Shown: positions 52,811 to 61,511, counted from the stretch's first letter. The stretch: 64,000 nt of DNA from Anaerolinea thermolimosa (GCF_001050195.2 NZ_DF967966.1:65204-129203); one strand, 5' to 3'. Notes: generated by a model not told the origin, from the letters alone. A program made the numbers and translations.

Positions 52811-52826
52811 TGTTTCACGTGAAACA
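52811..52826. other. parS: parS centromere site 1 (ParB-binding)
   Basis: TGTTTCACGTGAAACA is a perfect 16-bp match to the widely conserved bacterial chromosomal parS palindrome. It lies 1 bp after the SdpI-like stop codon, in non-coding sequence. Confidence 0.92.
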
Positions 52827-52877
52827 ACCTGTCCATTTCAGATGGGTTCTGGGGGTCAAAGGCCCCGTAGCAATCCA

Positions 52878-52893
52878 TGTTTCACGTGAAACG
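52878..52893. other. parS: parS centromere site 2 (ParB-binding)
   Basis: TGTTTCACGTGAAACG matches 15 of 16 parS bases, differing only at the last. It is 67 bp after the first site, in the same gap. Paired parS sites favour ParB loading near the chromosome origin. Confidence 0.88.
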
Positions 52894-52922
52894 ATGCAAG
52901 GAGTACCCTCAGGGAGGGAATG

Positions 52923-53864
52923 ATGGAAGCCATGGTCTCGGTTCAAAACCTGGTGCACACCTTTGGCGAGCGCCGGGCCGTCGATGGGCTGACCTTTGAG
53001 GTCGGACGGGGAGAAATTTTCGGCCTGCTGGGCCCCAATGGTGCCGGAAAAACCACGACCATCCGTTTGCTCAACGGGCTTTACCGCCCGCGGAGTGGAA
53101 CGATGAAGGTGCTGGGATTGGACCCGGTTTCGGAGGGGAGCCTTGTGCGCGCCCGTACCGGTGTGCTCACCGAAACTCCCGCCCTCTACGAACGCCTGAC
53201 CGCCTGTCAGAATCTGGAATTCTTTGGCAGGCTGGCGGGTATGGAACCCGGGCTCCTGAAACAGCGCATGGAAGAGCTTTTAACGTTTTTCGAGCTGGAT
53301 AAACGCGCTCACGATAAGGTGGGTTCCTTCAGCAAAGGGATGAAACAGCGCCTGGCTCTGGCACGCGCCCTGCTTCACCGGCCAGAATTGATCTTTCTGG
53401 ATGAGCCCACTTCAGGCCTCGACCCGGAATCGGCGCTTCAGGTGCGTGAATTGATCGAATCCATCTGCCGCCGTGACGGACACACCGTCTTCCTTTGCAC
53501 GCATATTTTGAGTGAAGCCGAACGCCTTTGTTCGAGGGTGGCGATCCTGAATCACGGGCGGCTGGTGGCGCTGGGGAGCCTGGATGAACTAAGTCGGCGG
53601 CTCCAGGAGGGCCTGAAGGTGCGGATTACCTTTCTGAAAGAGTTCACCCCGCCGGTTGATCTTCTCCGCCTGCCCGGGGTTCGGCGGGTTGAAAGCGAAC
53701 CAAAAGGATTGAATTTGGAAGTGGAGGGAGAGTCCGCCATCGCCGGTGTGGTCACCGGCCTGGTGCAGGCAGGAGCGCAGGTTGTGCGAGTAGAGCCGGA
53801 AAAGATGACCCTTGAGGATATGTATTTCAAGCTGCAAGAGCAGTCCCGCGAAGGTGAAGTATGA
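52923..53864 (+). CDS. ABC transporter ATP-binding protein (drug/peptide exporter type)
   Basis: The protein is 313 residues. Walker A is GPNGAGKTTT, the Q-loop lies in VLTETPALYERLT, the signature is FSKGMKQRLALARAL and Walker B is LIFLDEPTSGLDPES. A C-terminal extension of about 90 residues is typical of DrrA/CcmA-type exporters. It pairs with the permease gene, whose start overlaps its stop by 4 bp. GGGAGGG precedes the ATG at 52923; ATG 52920 is too close to it. The parS sites lie between this gene and the upstream part of the operon. Confidence 0.93.
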   Translation: MEAMVSVQNLVHTFGERRAVDGLTFEVGRGEIFGLLGPNGAGKTTTIRLLNGLYRPRSGTMKVLGLDPVSEGSLVRARTGVLTETPALYERLTACQNLEFFGRLAGMEPGLLKQRMEELLTFFELDKRAHDKVGSFSKGMKQRLALARALLHRPELIFLDEPTSGLDPESALQVRELIESICRRDGHTVFLCTHILSEAERLCSRVAILNHGRLVALGSLDELSRRLQEGLKVRITFLKEFTPPVDLLRLPGVRRVESEPKGLNLEVEGESAIAGVVTGLVQAGAQVVRVEPEKMTLEDMYFKLQEQSREGEV

Positions 53865-54691
53865 ACTGGAAAGCGATTTTCACGATTGCCGAGAAGGACA
53901 TCCGTGAGGCCAGCGGTAACCGGGCGGTCTGGGTGCCGATGATCGTCGTTCCGGCGATTTTTATCGTCATCATGCCGTTGGCGTTGATTATCGGTGCCAT
54001 TGCCGCGCCACAGGCCACGTCTTCGGCGCTCAACGACCCCGACCTGGCCACATTTCTCCAGCGCATGCCAGCCTTTATGGCCGAACCGCTGGCCAGAATG
54101 AGCGGACTGCAGGGGATGATCTGGCTGATGCTGGGCTATTTTTTTGCCCCCTTTTTTCTGATTATTCCGCTCATGTTTGCCACGGTGATCGCGGCCGAGT
54201 CGTTCGCGGGTGAAAGGGAGCGCAAAACCATCGAGGCGCTTCTCTACACCCCGGCCAGTGACGCCGAATTGTTCCTCGGTAAGGTGCTGGCGGCGGGTCT
54301 ACCGGCGGTGGGTATCTCGTGGGCATGTTTTCTGGTCTATGCTCTGGTGGTGAACATTGCCGCCTACCCGATCATGGGGGGCATCTGGTTCCCGCTGCCC
54401 ACGTGGTATGCACTGATCTTCTGGGTGTCTCCGGCGCTTTCTCTGCTGGGGATTTCAGCCACCGTTTTAATTTCGTCGCGGAACCCTACCTTTATGGGGG
54501 CGTACCAGTCGAGCGCCTCGCTGGTGCTGCTGGTTGTGGCCCTGCTGGTGGGGCAGGCCACAGGGGTGCTTTACCTGAGTGTTGGGGTTGGACTGGCGCT
54601 TGGGCTGGTGATCTGGCTGGTTGCGGCCGGGTTGACGGTGGTGGCCGTACGCACCTTCAACCGCGCCTCTTTGCTGACCAGCGTACAATAG
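53861..54691 (+). CDS. ABC transporter permease (ABC-2 type)
   Basis: The protein is 276 residues with about six membrane helices. The central motif ESFAGERERKTIEALLYTPASDAELFLGKVLAAG is the ABC-2 family hallmark. Together with the ATPase it forms an exporter of unknown substrate; the regulator type and SdpI-like neighbour suggest peptides or lipids. Its ATG overlaps the ATPase stop (ATGA), so translation is coupled. It is the last gene of the operon and is followed by a strong terminator. Confidence 0.92.
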   Translation: MNWKAIFTIAEKDIREASGNRAVWVPMIVVPAIFIVIMPLALIIGAIAAPQATSSALNDPDLATFLQRMPAFMAEPLARMSGLQGMIWLMLGYFFAPFFLIIPLMFATVIAAESFAGERERKTIEALLYTPASDAELFLGKVLAAGLPAVGISWACFLVYALVVNIAAYPIMGGIWFPLPTWYALIFWVSPALSLLGISATVLISSRNPTFMGAYQSSASLVLLVVALLVGQATGVLYLSVGVGLALGLVIWLVAAGLTVVAVRTFNRASLLTSVQ

Positions 54692-54729
54692 GGGCTTATT
54701 TTCAGGGTTACTGGATTTATCGTCCCCGT

Positions 54730-54756
54730 CCCCGCCCTGAAGGGCGGGGATTTTTT
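54730..54756 (+). terminator. Rho-independent terminator after the ABC exporter
   Basis: CCCCGCCC (54730-54737) pairs with GGGCGGGG (54742-54749) around TGAA and is followed by A and T6. This is a textbook terminator for the operon that begins at the YtrA-type regulator. Confidence 0.9.
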
Positions 54757-54890
54757 ATGGAACGTGAGATTTCGCAGGAAAATCGTTTTTCCTCTCCCGG
54801 GCAACAATTGCCCGTGAAGAGAAGGCCTGGGTGGAGAGGCAGGGTGGAAAATACCCTCTCAAAATGTAGAGGCGCTTCTCCCGACGGGTT

Positions 54891-55877
54891 TTACCCCTTC
54901 TCATGGCTTCGCTCTTCATAAAACTGGACGATTTGACGGGCATAATCGAGGACACTCTTGCGCAACGGGAGGGGATCGATCACTTCGGCGGCGCGCCCCA
55001 GAGATAGAATACGGCCACGAGCTTCGGCAGGATCGCTGAACCAGAGGGTAATTTCGCGCCAGCCCTCTGCATCGGGCGCTCCGGCGCGGCTAAGCGCCCC
55101 GGCGGCCTGTTCTCCCAGGTGCCAGGTCAATTCACGCGCCAGGTCAGGGGAGATGCGCAACCGCACCCCGTAGATGCCGCGTTCGGCTTCTACCCGGGCA
55201 CAGTAGGCTTCCCAGAAGGCTACCAGGTTGAAGTCTGCCGGGCGTTCGAAGGCATCTTCCAGCATCTCAACTGCTGTCAGGTCTGCCACCCGGTAAACAT
55301 GCGGGCGGCCACTGCGCAGGGCAACCAGGTGCCATTCACTGGCTTTGGCCACCAGCCCCAGGGGTTCGACGATTACGTCGATCTCTCCTCCGAAAAATGT
55401 CCGTACTGCCACCCGCAGACGGCGTTCCTGCCAGATGGCCTGCTGGACGGTGGCCAAGTGCGGGAGCACCTGCCCCGGTTGCCCCCACCAGCTTGTATCC
55501 AGATAAATGCGCTGGCGGGCCATCTCGCGGTCAGGCAGCCGGGAGGGAGGGAGGGCCGCCGCCAGTTTGCGCAGAGCGGAACGCAAAGTCTCGCCCACCC
55601 CAAGCTGGAGCAGGGGCGAAGGAATGCTGAGCATGAACAATGCCTGCACTTCATCGGCGGTGAGGCCGGTGAGGTTCGTGCGATATTCCTCTACAAGGGC
55701 AATACCTCCGCCCGGGCCGCGTTCGGTGTACACGGGTATGCCTGCGGTGCTGAGCGCCTCAAGGTCACGGTAAATGGTGCGTTCGGAAACTTCCAGCTCT
55801 GCGGCCAGATCACGGGCGGTCATCCTGCCGTGCGTTTGTAATAACATGAGGAGAGAAAGGAGGCGGTCGGCGCGCAT
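54891..55877 (-). CDS. HTH/WYL-domain transcriptional regulator
   Basis: The protein is 328 residues. The N-terminal HTH reads ADRLLSLLMLLQTHGRMTARDLA and SERTIYRDLEALSTAGIPV. The WYL domain in the middle (about 130-220) includes VIVEPLGLVAKASEWHLVA and a conserved basic patch, and a WCX-like C-terminal extension completes the protein. WYL regulators bind nucleic-acid or small-molecule ligands through that patch. The ATG at 55877 is chosen because the HTH begins there. It diverges from the GyrI-like gene, its likely target. Confidence 0.9.
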   Translation of the reverse strand: MRADRLLSLLMLLQTHGRMTARDLAAELEVSERTIYRDLEALSTAGIPVYTERGPGGGIALVEEYRTNLTGLTADEVQALFMLSIPSPLLQLGVGETLRSALRKLAAALPPSRLPDREMARQRIYLDTSWWGQPGQVLPHLATVQQAIWQERRLRVAVRTFFGGEIDVIVEPLGLVAKASEWHLVALRSGRPHVYRVADLTAVEMLEDAFERPADFNLVAFWEAYCARVEAERGIYGVRLRISPDLARELTWHLGEQAAGALSRAGAPDAEGWREITLWFSDPAEARGRILSLGRAAEVIDPLPLRKSVLDYARQIVQFYEERSHEKG

Positions 55878-55922
55878 GGGAAACCCGGTGGGGAAAGATA
55901 CATCCAAGTATAACATAATACA

Positions 55923-55937
55923 TGACAGGAGATGTCA
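55923..55937. promoter_or_regulatory. Operator-like inverted repeat between WYL regulator and GyrI-like gene
   Basis: TGACA-GGAGA-TGTCA is a 5-5-5 inverted repeat in the divergent promoter region and a plausible binding site for the WYL regulator. Confidence 0.45.
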
Positions 55938-55999
55938 GGTATTTCAGGTATGATCAGGCAGGATCGATCCGCAGATTCAATAACAGGAGAAAACAAATC

Positions 56000-56476
56000 A
56001 TGCACGACGAAGAATTGCCCGTTCGCATTGTTCGGCTGGAGCCTTTGCGGGTGGCGTGCCTGAATGGTTATGGTGCGTCGCCAGAACGAACAGCCTTTGA
56101 GCTGCTGCGTGCTTATGTACGGGAAAAGGGTCTTGACCGGGATGGGAAACCCCACCGCTATTTTGGGTACAACAACCCGAACCCTTCACCCGGCAGCCCG
56201 AATTACGGTTACGACGTCTGGGTGACGGTCGACGAAAGCATCCAGTCTGAAGGGGATGTGCGGGTGTTTGACTTTCCCGGGGGGCTGTACGCAGTGATGC
56301 GCATCCATCCGAAGGATGGCGACGACATTCACCGGAGCTGGATGAAACTGGTGGCATGGCGCGAACGCAGTCCGTATCGGATGGGAAGCCACCAGTGGCT
56401 TGAAGAGCACTTCGGCGATCTGGAACAGGGCTTTCCAGACCTGGTGCTCGATCTGTATATGCCGATTGCCGAATAA
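56000..56476 (+). CDS. GyrI-like small-molecule-binding protein
   Basis: The protein is 158 residues. The fold resembles the GyrI/AraC effector-binding (SHV) domain: VRIVRLEPLRVACLNGYG at the first strand, RYFGYNNPNPSPGSPNYGYDVWV in the middle, and VFDFPGGLYAVMRI. Stand-alone members bind or hydrolyse hydrophobic small molecules. It diverges from the WYL regulator. The ATG at 56000 has AGGAG about 9 bases upstream and is preferred to the in-frame ATG at 55922, which lies inside the operator region. Confidence 0.8.
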   Translation: MHDEELPVRIVRLEPLRVACLNGYGASPERTAFELLRAYVREKGLDRDGKPHRYFGYNNPNPSPGSPNYGYDVWVTVDESIQSEGDVRVFDFPGGLYAVMRIHPKDGDDIHRSWMKLVAWRERSPYRMGSHQWLEEHFGDLEQGFPDLVLDLYMPIAE

Positions 56477-56517
56477 CCCCGTTGGTTGAGGGCTCTGACA
56501 ACCTCAGCGTTCAGAGA

Positions 56518-56543
56518 GGGGCTGTCCGGACAGGGGCAGCCCC
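56518..56543. terminator. Hairpin between convergent genes
   Basis: GGGGCTG (56518-56524) pairs with CAGCCCC (56537-56543), with the self-complementary TGTCCGGACA inside the loop. The T-run is minimal. It lies between the GyrI-like and PPDK-like genes and may act in both directions. Confidence 0.4.
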
Positions 56544-56565
56544 CTTGATGGTATTTTTCGCTGGA

Positions 56566-58917
56566 TTAGCGATTGCGCGGAGGATCGGCCTTTTCAGATT
56601 CCAGGTAAGCTACGGCCTGGCTTTTCTTGTCGCTCATGACGATGCGCAGGTAGGCGCCGGGGCGAAAATCCTGCACGCGGATGAGCCGCAGGGCCGGTTT
56701 GAGGCGCTCATCGATCTGAATGAATTCTTCCACGCGGTTGGGGGTGCCTTCAAAGAAGGACCGGTTGAAGATGGACGCCGGGTCATCCAGGTAAATGGCC
56801 AGGGGGTAAATCTGCGATTCGAGTAAATCCTGGAAGAAGTGCGTCCCGAGGGAGGGTTCGGGCACGTCACCCACGCCCTGGCCGGCCAGTTCCACCAGGG
56901 CGCGGGTGTTGTAAATATCTCCATAGTTAACCGGCACACCCAGGTCGGCATTGGCGCTTCCCCAGCGGCCCGGTCCAACGCAGATGAAGAGGTACCCCTT
57001 GAGGGCGGCGTTCAGGCGTGCTATGGCCTGTACGAGCCGCGAACGCAGTTCCATCGTTTCGAGGGCAAAGTAGGCCCTGGGAGGAATGTACACCACATAA
57101 TCCACCCGCGGCACCACCCCTTCGGGCACCACGAAGCGGGTGGAGAAAATAATGTCTTCGTGCACCAGGTTGATGGGCAGGCTCACGGCTTCTACCGGCA
57201 GCAGGCTGCTCTGGGGACGGCACTGCAGGAGGGTGATGTGCAGGCGGGGTTTGCCCTTCAATGCATCTTCCAGCTTGAGGGTGAACTCTACATCCACGGG
57301 GGTGTGGTAATTCTCTTCCAGGACGTGCAAAATGTGGCGCATCTTCTCGGCAAAGGGGGTGCGCAGAATGAGATCCTCAAAGGTCAACACCAGGTCCTGT
57401 GTGCCGCCGGGAAGCAATGCCGAACGCAGCGACTCGAAGTATCCCTCGCGGTAGATTTGCGCCAGATAACGCAATGGAGGATAGGAAGGAGAAAGGACCT
57501 CGTGCACTGGGAGCGTCTTGAACTGATTGTCTTGCAGATCAATCAAGTCCACGTACTGCTGGGCGTAACGGCGCATCATTTTGGGGTCGGTGGAGGGGCG
57601 CAGGTTGGGATGACTCAGGGCGATGAGGCGGGGGTAATCATTGCCGACGCGTTCCACGGCGCGGGTGCCCAGCCCCCACACCAGCCGGACAAACCCATCT
57701 TCGCGGCGGATCTGCGGCGCCCAGCGGTAGAGGTTGCGGCTGAAGGCCACACCTGCCGCGTGGGGCAGGTAATAACGCCCAAAAGGCTCTCCCTCGACTA
57801 CCTGAATGAGGATGGCCATGCGCTCATCGTAATCCTGCAGGCGTTTACTGCGCCGGTAGAGGAGCGCGGCGGGGTTGACGGTGGAACTGTATACCCGGGC
57901 AATGGCACGTGTGAGCTCGCGCAGGTTGCGGGAGGGGTTCCCCTGGTTGGGGCAGAAGACGCTCTCGTATTTCCCGGCAAAGGAAGTGCCAAAGTTGTCT
58001 TCCAGCAGGCTGGAGGAACGCACAATGAGGGGTTTTTTCCCCACGGTCTCCAGCAGGCCGCGGAGCTGGTCGAGAATATCTGGGGGGAATTGCCCTGCCT
58101 CGAATTCCCGAATCACGGTGGGGTAATCGGCGCGCATTTCTTCTTCGGTCTTGTACTTCTGGTCGTTCCAGTGCACCAGATTGTTGATGGTCATAAAGGT
58201 GTAGAACACATCTGAACCGATGAAGAAGGATTCGGGGGTTTTAATGCAGTCGACAAGCTCCGGGTCTCCGGCGCTTTGCAGAATGCGCAGAGCCAGGAGC
58301 ATCCCGGCGGCCTTGCCACCGATGCGCCCGGTGCCGATCTTGCGGCGGCGGATCTCTACCAGATCGGCGACGGTGAACCACTCCTTGGCCACCTCAAGGT
58401 AGCCGAGCTGGTCGCTGATCATGGTGCGAATGATCACCACTTTGGATTCTTTGAGGCGGGCTTCCAGAGGGGCGCGTTCCTGCGGAGGCATGCGCTCCAT
58501 GGCGATGGCCTGCTCGAAGACCATTTCCAGGGGGGCTATTTCGAGGTTGATGCCCAGCGTCTGGTCAGAAAATTTGATGCCGCGTTCACGCAGCACTTCC
58601 CAGACGAGCTGTTCAAACAGTTCGTAGCTGAGAAACTGGCTGAAGAGAAAATCGGTATGCTGATCGCGGACGCGCGACAGGCGCACTTCCCAGAGATCGG
58701 AGGGTTCCTCGCTAAACGGGTTGCGCAACCCTTCCCATTCCTGGGTCTGGATGGCCAGCTGGCGCACCTGGGCCTCGAATTCGGCCTGGGTGATCACTCC
58801 GCGTTCGAATAACTCGCGCCGCATCCGCGCGCGGATGCGACTGCTCAGGATGGGATACTGGCTCAGGGCCAGATAGATGCGAAACTGGCGACCTGGATGG
58901 GCACCTGCCTGCGGCAT
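56566..58917 (-). CDS. Orphan PEP/pyruvate-binding ATP-grasp protein (PPDK N-terminal type)
   Basis: The protein is 783 residues. The ATP-grasp part of pyruvate phosphate dikinase/PEP synthase is recognisable: GRIGGKAAGM, KPLIVRSSSLLEDNFGTSFA, RMAILIQVVEG and LLQCRPQSS. The phosphohistidine swivel domain and PEP-binding barrel of true PPDK are missing. In their place are a long helical N-terminus (about 1-190) and a C-terminal domain of about 180 residues (ICVGPGRWGSANADLGVPV). It may be a kinase or phosphotransferase of another substrate. It begins 1 bp after the dnaN stop, so the two genes form a tight operon. Confidence 0.8.
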   Translation of the reverse strand: MPQAGAHPGRQFRIYLALSQYPILSSRIRARMRRELFERGVITQAEFEAQVRQLAIQTQEWEGLRNPFSEEPSDLWEVRLSRVRDQHTDFLFSQFLSYELFEQLVWEVLRERGIKFSDQTLGINLEIAPLEMVFEQAIAMERMPPQERAPLEARLKESKVVIIRTMISDQLGYLEVAKEWFTVADLVEIRRRKIGTGRIGGKAAGMLLALRILQSAGDPELVDCIKTPESFFIGSDVFYTFMTINNLVHWNDQKYKTEEEMRADYPTVIREFEAGQFPPDILDQLRGLLETVGKKPLIVRSSSLLEDNFGTSFAGKYESVFCPNQGNPSRNLRELTRAIARVYSSTVNPAALLYRRSKRLQDYDERMAILIQVVEGEPFGRYYLPHAAGVAFSRNLYRWAPQIRREDGFVRLVWGLGTRAVERVGNDYPRLIALSHPNLRPSTDPKMMRRYAQQYVDLIDLQDNQFKTLPVHEVLSPSYPPLRYLAQIYREGYFESLRSALLPGGTQDLVLTFEDLILRTPFAEKMRHILHVLEENYHTPVDVEFTLKLEDALKGKPRLHITLLQCRPQSSLLPVEAVSLPINLVHEDIIFSTRFVVPEGVVPRVDYVVYIPPRAYFALETMELRSRLVQAIARLNAALKGYLFICVGPGRWGSANADLGVPVNYGDIYNTRALVELAGQGVGDVPEPSLGTHFFQDLLESQIYPLAIYLDDPASIFNRSFFEGTPNRVEEFIQIDERLKPALRLIRVQDFRPGAYLRIVMSDKKSQAVAYLESEKADPPRNR

Positions 58918-58918
58918 T

Positions 58919-60046
58919 TCAACCTAAGTGCATGGGCATAATGATATGCTGGAAGCTCTCATCACCCACCGGTTGAACGCGCGCCGGAGATTTCTGGTCG
59001 TTGGTATCCAGTACCAGGTTGGGGGTTTTGATCACCTCCAGCACTTCGCGCAGGAAGCGCACATTGAAGGCGATAGCCAGGGTGGGCCCTTCGATATTGG
59101 CTTCCACCTTCGCTTCGCTTACCCCGGTTTCTTCGGTCTGCGCGGATACCTCAATTTCACCCGGGCGGTCTTCGTGTTTTTCCAGGCTCAACCGAACCAC
59201 ATTGTTGCCGCCCCTGGCGATGATCTCGGCCTGCCTGCAGGCTTTGAGCAGGGCCTGGGTGGAAACAATGGTGTGCGTTTTGTAAGCGCGCGGCAGAATC
59301 GCCCTGTAATCGGGAAAGTTGCCATCGATCAGCTGTGAGACGAGTTCGGCATTATCGAGGCGGAAGATGATCTGCCCGCGCCCCGGGGGAGCACTGAGGG
59401 TGAGCATGGCCTCGCCATCCTGGGCGATGCGGGCCAGTTCCGAGAGGGCGCGCGCCGGAACGATGACCGAAATGGGCCTGGAAACAGGCTCTGGAAGTTC
59501 GGCTTTGCGCACCGAGATGCGGAAGCCATCTGTGGCGGCCAGGGTGATCTCGCGCTCGGCGAGGGTCATTTGAACCCCCTGAAGTACCGGGCGCGCTTCA
59601 TCGGTAGAGGCGGCAAAGGCCACCTGGCTGATCATTTCTTTGAAATCGGCCACTTTCAACTGCACGCCGTCGGAGAGGTCTCCGGCGGGCATGGGCGGAA
59701 ATTCCTGCGCGTCGATGCCCTTAATTTCGGTGGAGGAAGTTCCGCAGCGAATCGAGAGGGTGAAGGTGTTGGGGTTGACCCCCAGGGTTACCGTATCGTT
59801 GGGCAGAATGTTGACCAGGTCTGAGAACAGGCGCGCCGGGACGGTGATGGAGCCTTCGTCTTTGATCTGCGCGCCGATCCAGCAGGAGATGCCCAGCTCA
59901 AGGTTGGTAGCCGCCAGGCGCAGACGGCCTTCGTCGGTGGCCAGCAGAACATTCCCCAGCACCGGCAGGGTGCTGCGTGGGCTTACTGCCCGCGAAACGA
60001 TACTGAGTCCGTGCGCCAGCTGCTGCTGTGAGACCGATACTTTCAT
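58919..60046 (-). CDS. dnaN: DNA polymerase III beta subunit (sliding clamp)
   Basis: The protein is 375 residues, normal for the family. It shows the three-domain clamp layout: start MKVSVSQQQLAHGLSIVSRAV, then RPVLQGVQMTLAE and EITLAATDGFRISVR, and the final QHIIMPMHLG that matches the usual YxxMPMR ending. It forms the ring that tethers DNA polymerase III. GAGGGTGTC directly precedes the ATG at 60046, which fixes the start; the open frame further upstream lacks clamp sequence. TATACT at 60083-60078 (minus strand) is a candidate -10 box. Confidence 0.96.
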   Translation of the reverse strand: MKVSVSQQQLAHGLSIVSRAVSPRSTLPVLGNVLLATDEGRLRLAATNLELGISCWIGAQIKDEGSITVPARLFSDLVNILPNDTVTLGVNPNTFTLSIRCGTSSTEIKGIDAQEFPPMPAGDLSDGVQLKVADFKEMISQVAFAASTDEARPVLQGVQMTLAEREITLAATDGFRISVRKAELPEPVSRPISVIVPARALSELARIAQDGEAMLTLSAPPGRGQIIFRLDNAELVSQLIDGNFPDYRAILPRAYKTHTIVSTQALLKACRQAEIIARGGNNVVRLSLEKHEDRPGEIEVSAQTEETGVSEAKVEANIEGPTLAIAFNVRFLREVLEVIKTPNLVLDTNDQKSPARVQPVGDESFQHIIMPMHLG

Positions 60047-60135
60047 GACACCCTCGCGTTTGGAGAAAGTAGTTAAAAGTATATCATGAAACATGCCCGG
60101 TACATGATCGCCTGGGGATGACGTTTCTATGGAGC

Positions 60136-60166
60136 GGGGGCAATTCCCCGGAAAGGGGATGCCCCC
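60136..60166 (-). repeat. Strong hairpin between the PucC-like gene and dnaN
   Basis: GGGGGCA (60136-60142) pairs with TGCCCCC (60160-60166), with further TCCCC/GGGGA pairing inside. No T-run follows on the minus strand. It may terminate the PucC-like transcript before dnaN. Confidence 0.45.
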
Positions 60167-60194
60167 GGTGGTGAGCACACGCGACGCGGTTGAT

Positions 60195-61511
60195 TCAGGT
60201 AGCGTCGTTCATCAGGACGACCCGTTCGGTCAGGTCAGGCCGGGTTTGCTCGCGAAAGCGAAGGACATCGATGCGGCTCAACATGACCAGTGAGATGCCC
60301 AGGAAAACTACCTGCGTGAGGAAGACCAGGGTGTAACCCATCACGGTGTTGCCTGTAACCAGGGTGAGCAGATCGCGGAAGATGCCGGCCGTGAGGGTGC
60401 CGATGAGGCGTGAAAGAGCGTTGGCCACGCCCCAGGCCCCAATGAAAAGGCCCACCTGCGCGGTGGTCATATCCAGCATGAGTGAGAGGTTAGAAACAGT
60501 AGAAAGCCCTGTCCCCAGCCCCAGGAGCACCACACCCCCGTAGAAGATCCCGCGCTGGTCAAGCCAGCCACCGCCCACAATGGCCAGCAATCCGGCCATG
60601 GCGGTCAGAGCGCCGATGCGGGCCACGCCTTTTTTGCTCAGGCGTGCTTCCAGCAGGTTGGCCAGCAGAAACGCCAGCAGTACGCACCCGCCCCAGATAG
60701 AGGTAATGCGGGTGGTCTGCTCCACGCTCAACCCCAGGGCTTCACCGGCAAAAGGCTCCAGCAGTACGTCCTGCCCCAGAATAGCCGCCAGCAAGATCAC
60801 CAGATAGAAGAAGAAGCGGCGCGCCTGCGGGTTGCCCAGCACCCCGCGCAGGAGAACGCGCCAGTCGGTGCGGGAATCGTCCATGGCGGAAGGTGCAGGC
60901 GGAAGGGTCGCGGAATGGCGCGGTTCCAGCCGGGCCAGGCCCAGCACGCCCAGGCCAAGCGCGGCCAGGGCGATGATCTCAAAGGCAGTTTGCAGGGCCT
61001 CGGGTGAGTACGCTCTCAACAGGTGGCTGAGGGTGGCCGCGGTGACAATTATCCCGACGATCATAAAAAACCACATGATCCCGATGGTGCGTGAACGCCC
61101 GCCTTCGCCCGAGAGTTCGGCCGCCAGAGAAAGATAAGCCACACTGGCCAGGTTATAGCCCATTCCCCACGCCATGAAGACCAGCAGGCTCAACGCAAGG
61201 CCGGGGAGCGGCTGCCGGGGAATGAGAAACACCGCCTGCGGAGCCAGCGCCACCCCCGCGGCGCACAGCCCCAGCCCCAGGGTAATATAGGGCGTACGCC
61301 GCCACCCCAGGATGGGATGACGGTCAGAATAGGCGCCGATGAGCACCTGCAGGGGGGCAAAGAAGTAAGGCAAGGAGGCCAGAACCGCCACCAGTGCGGC
61401 GGAGAGGGTGAGCTCTTTGATCATGATCCGGTTCAGGGTGCTGTTGATGGGCACCAGGGTCATGGCTACGGCGGTGTGGATAAGGGCGAGTTGCAGTCGT
61501 TTGATCAGCAT
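60195..61511 (-). CDS. PucC/BCD-family major facilitator transporter
   Basis: The protein is 438 residues with about 12 membrane helices. The loop SDRHPILGWRRTPYI is the hallmark of the bacteriochlorophyll-delivery (BCD/PucC) branch of the MFS. In phototrophs such proteins aid assembly of light-harvesting complexes. No photosynthesis genes are seen here, so it may be a relic or a repurposed transporter. The ATG at 61511 has ACAGGT about 8 bases upstream and begins the first helix; a start at 61553 would add a hydrophilic leader. It is 149 bp upstream of dnaN on the same strand. Confidence 0.82.
   Translation of the reverse strand: MLIKRLQLALIHTAVAMTLVPINSTLNRIMIKELTLSAALVAVLASLPYFFAPLQVLIGAYSDRHPILGWRRTPYITLGLGLCAAGVALAPQAVFLIPRQPLPGLALSLLVFMAWGMGYNLASVAYLSLAAELSGEGGRSRTIGIMWFFMIVGIIVTAATLSHLLRAYSPEALQTAFEIIALAALGLGVLGLARLEPRHSATLPPAPSAMDDSRTDWRVLLRGVLGNPQARRFFFYLVILLAAILGQDVLLEPFAGEALGLSVEQTTRITSIWGGCVLLAFLLANLLEARLSKKGVARIGALTAMAGLLAIVGGGWLDQRGIFYGGVVLLGLGTGLSTVSNLSLMLDMTTAQVGLFIGAWGVANALSRLIGTLTAGIFRDLLTLVTGNTVMGYTLVFLTQVVFLGISLVMLSRIDVLRFREQTRPDLTERVVLMNDAT

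Noticed and set aside
56839..58215. 458-codon plus-strand ORF opposite the PPDK-like gene
   Set aside because: It is a shadow of the minus-strand gene in GC-rich DNA: no recognisable motifs, no ribosome-binding site, and the antisense frame has clear family motifs.
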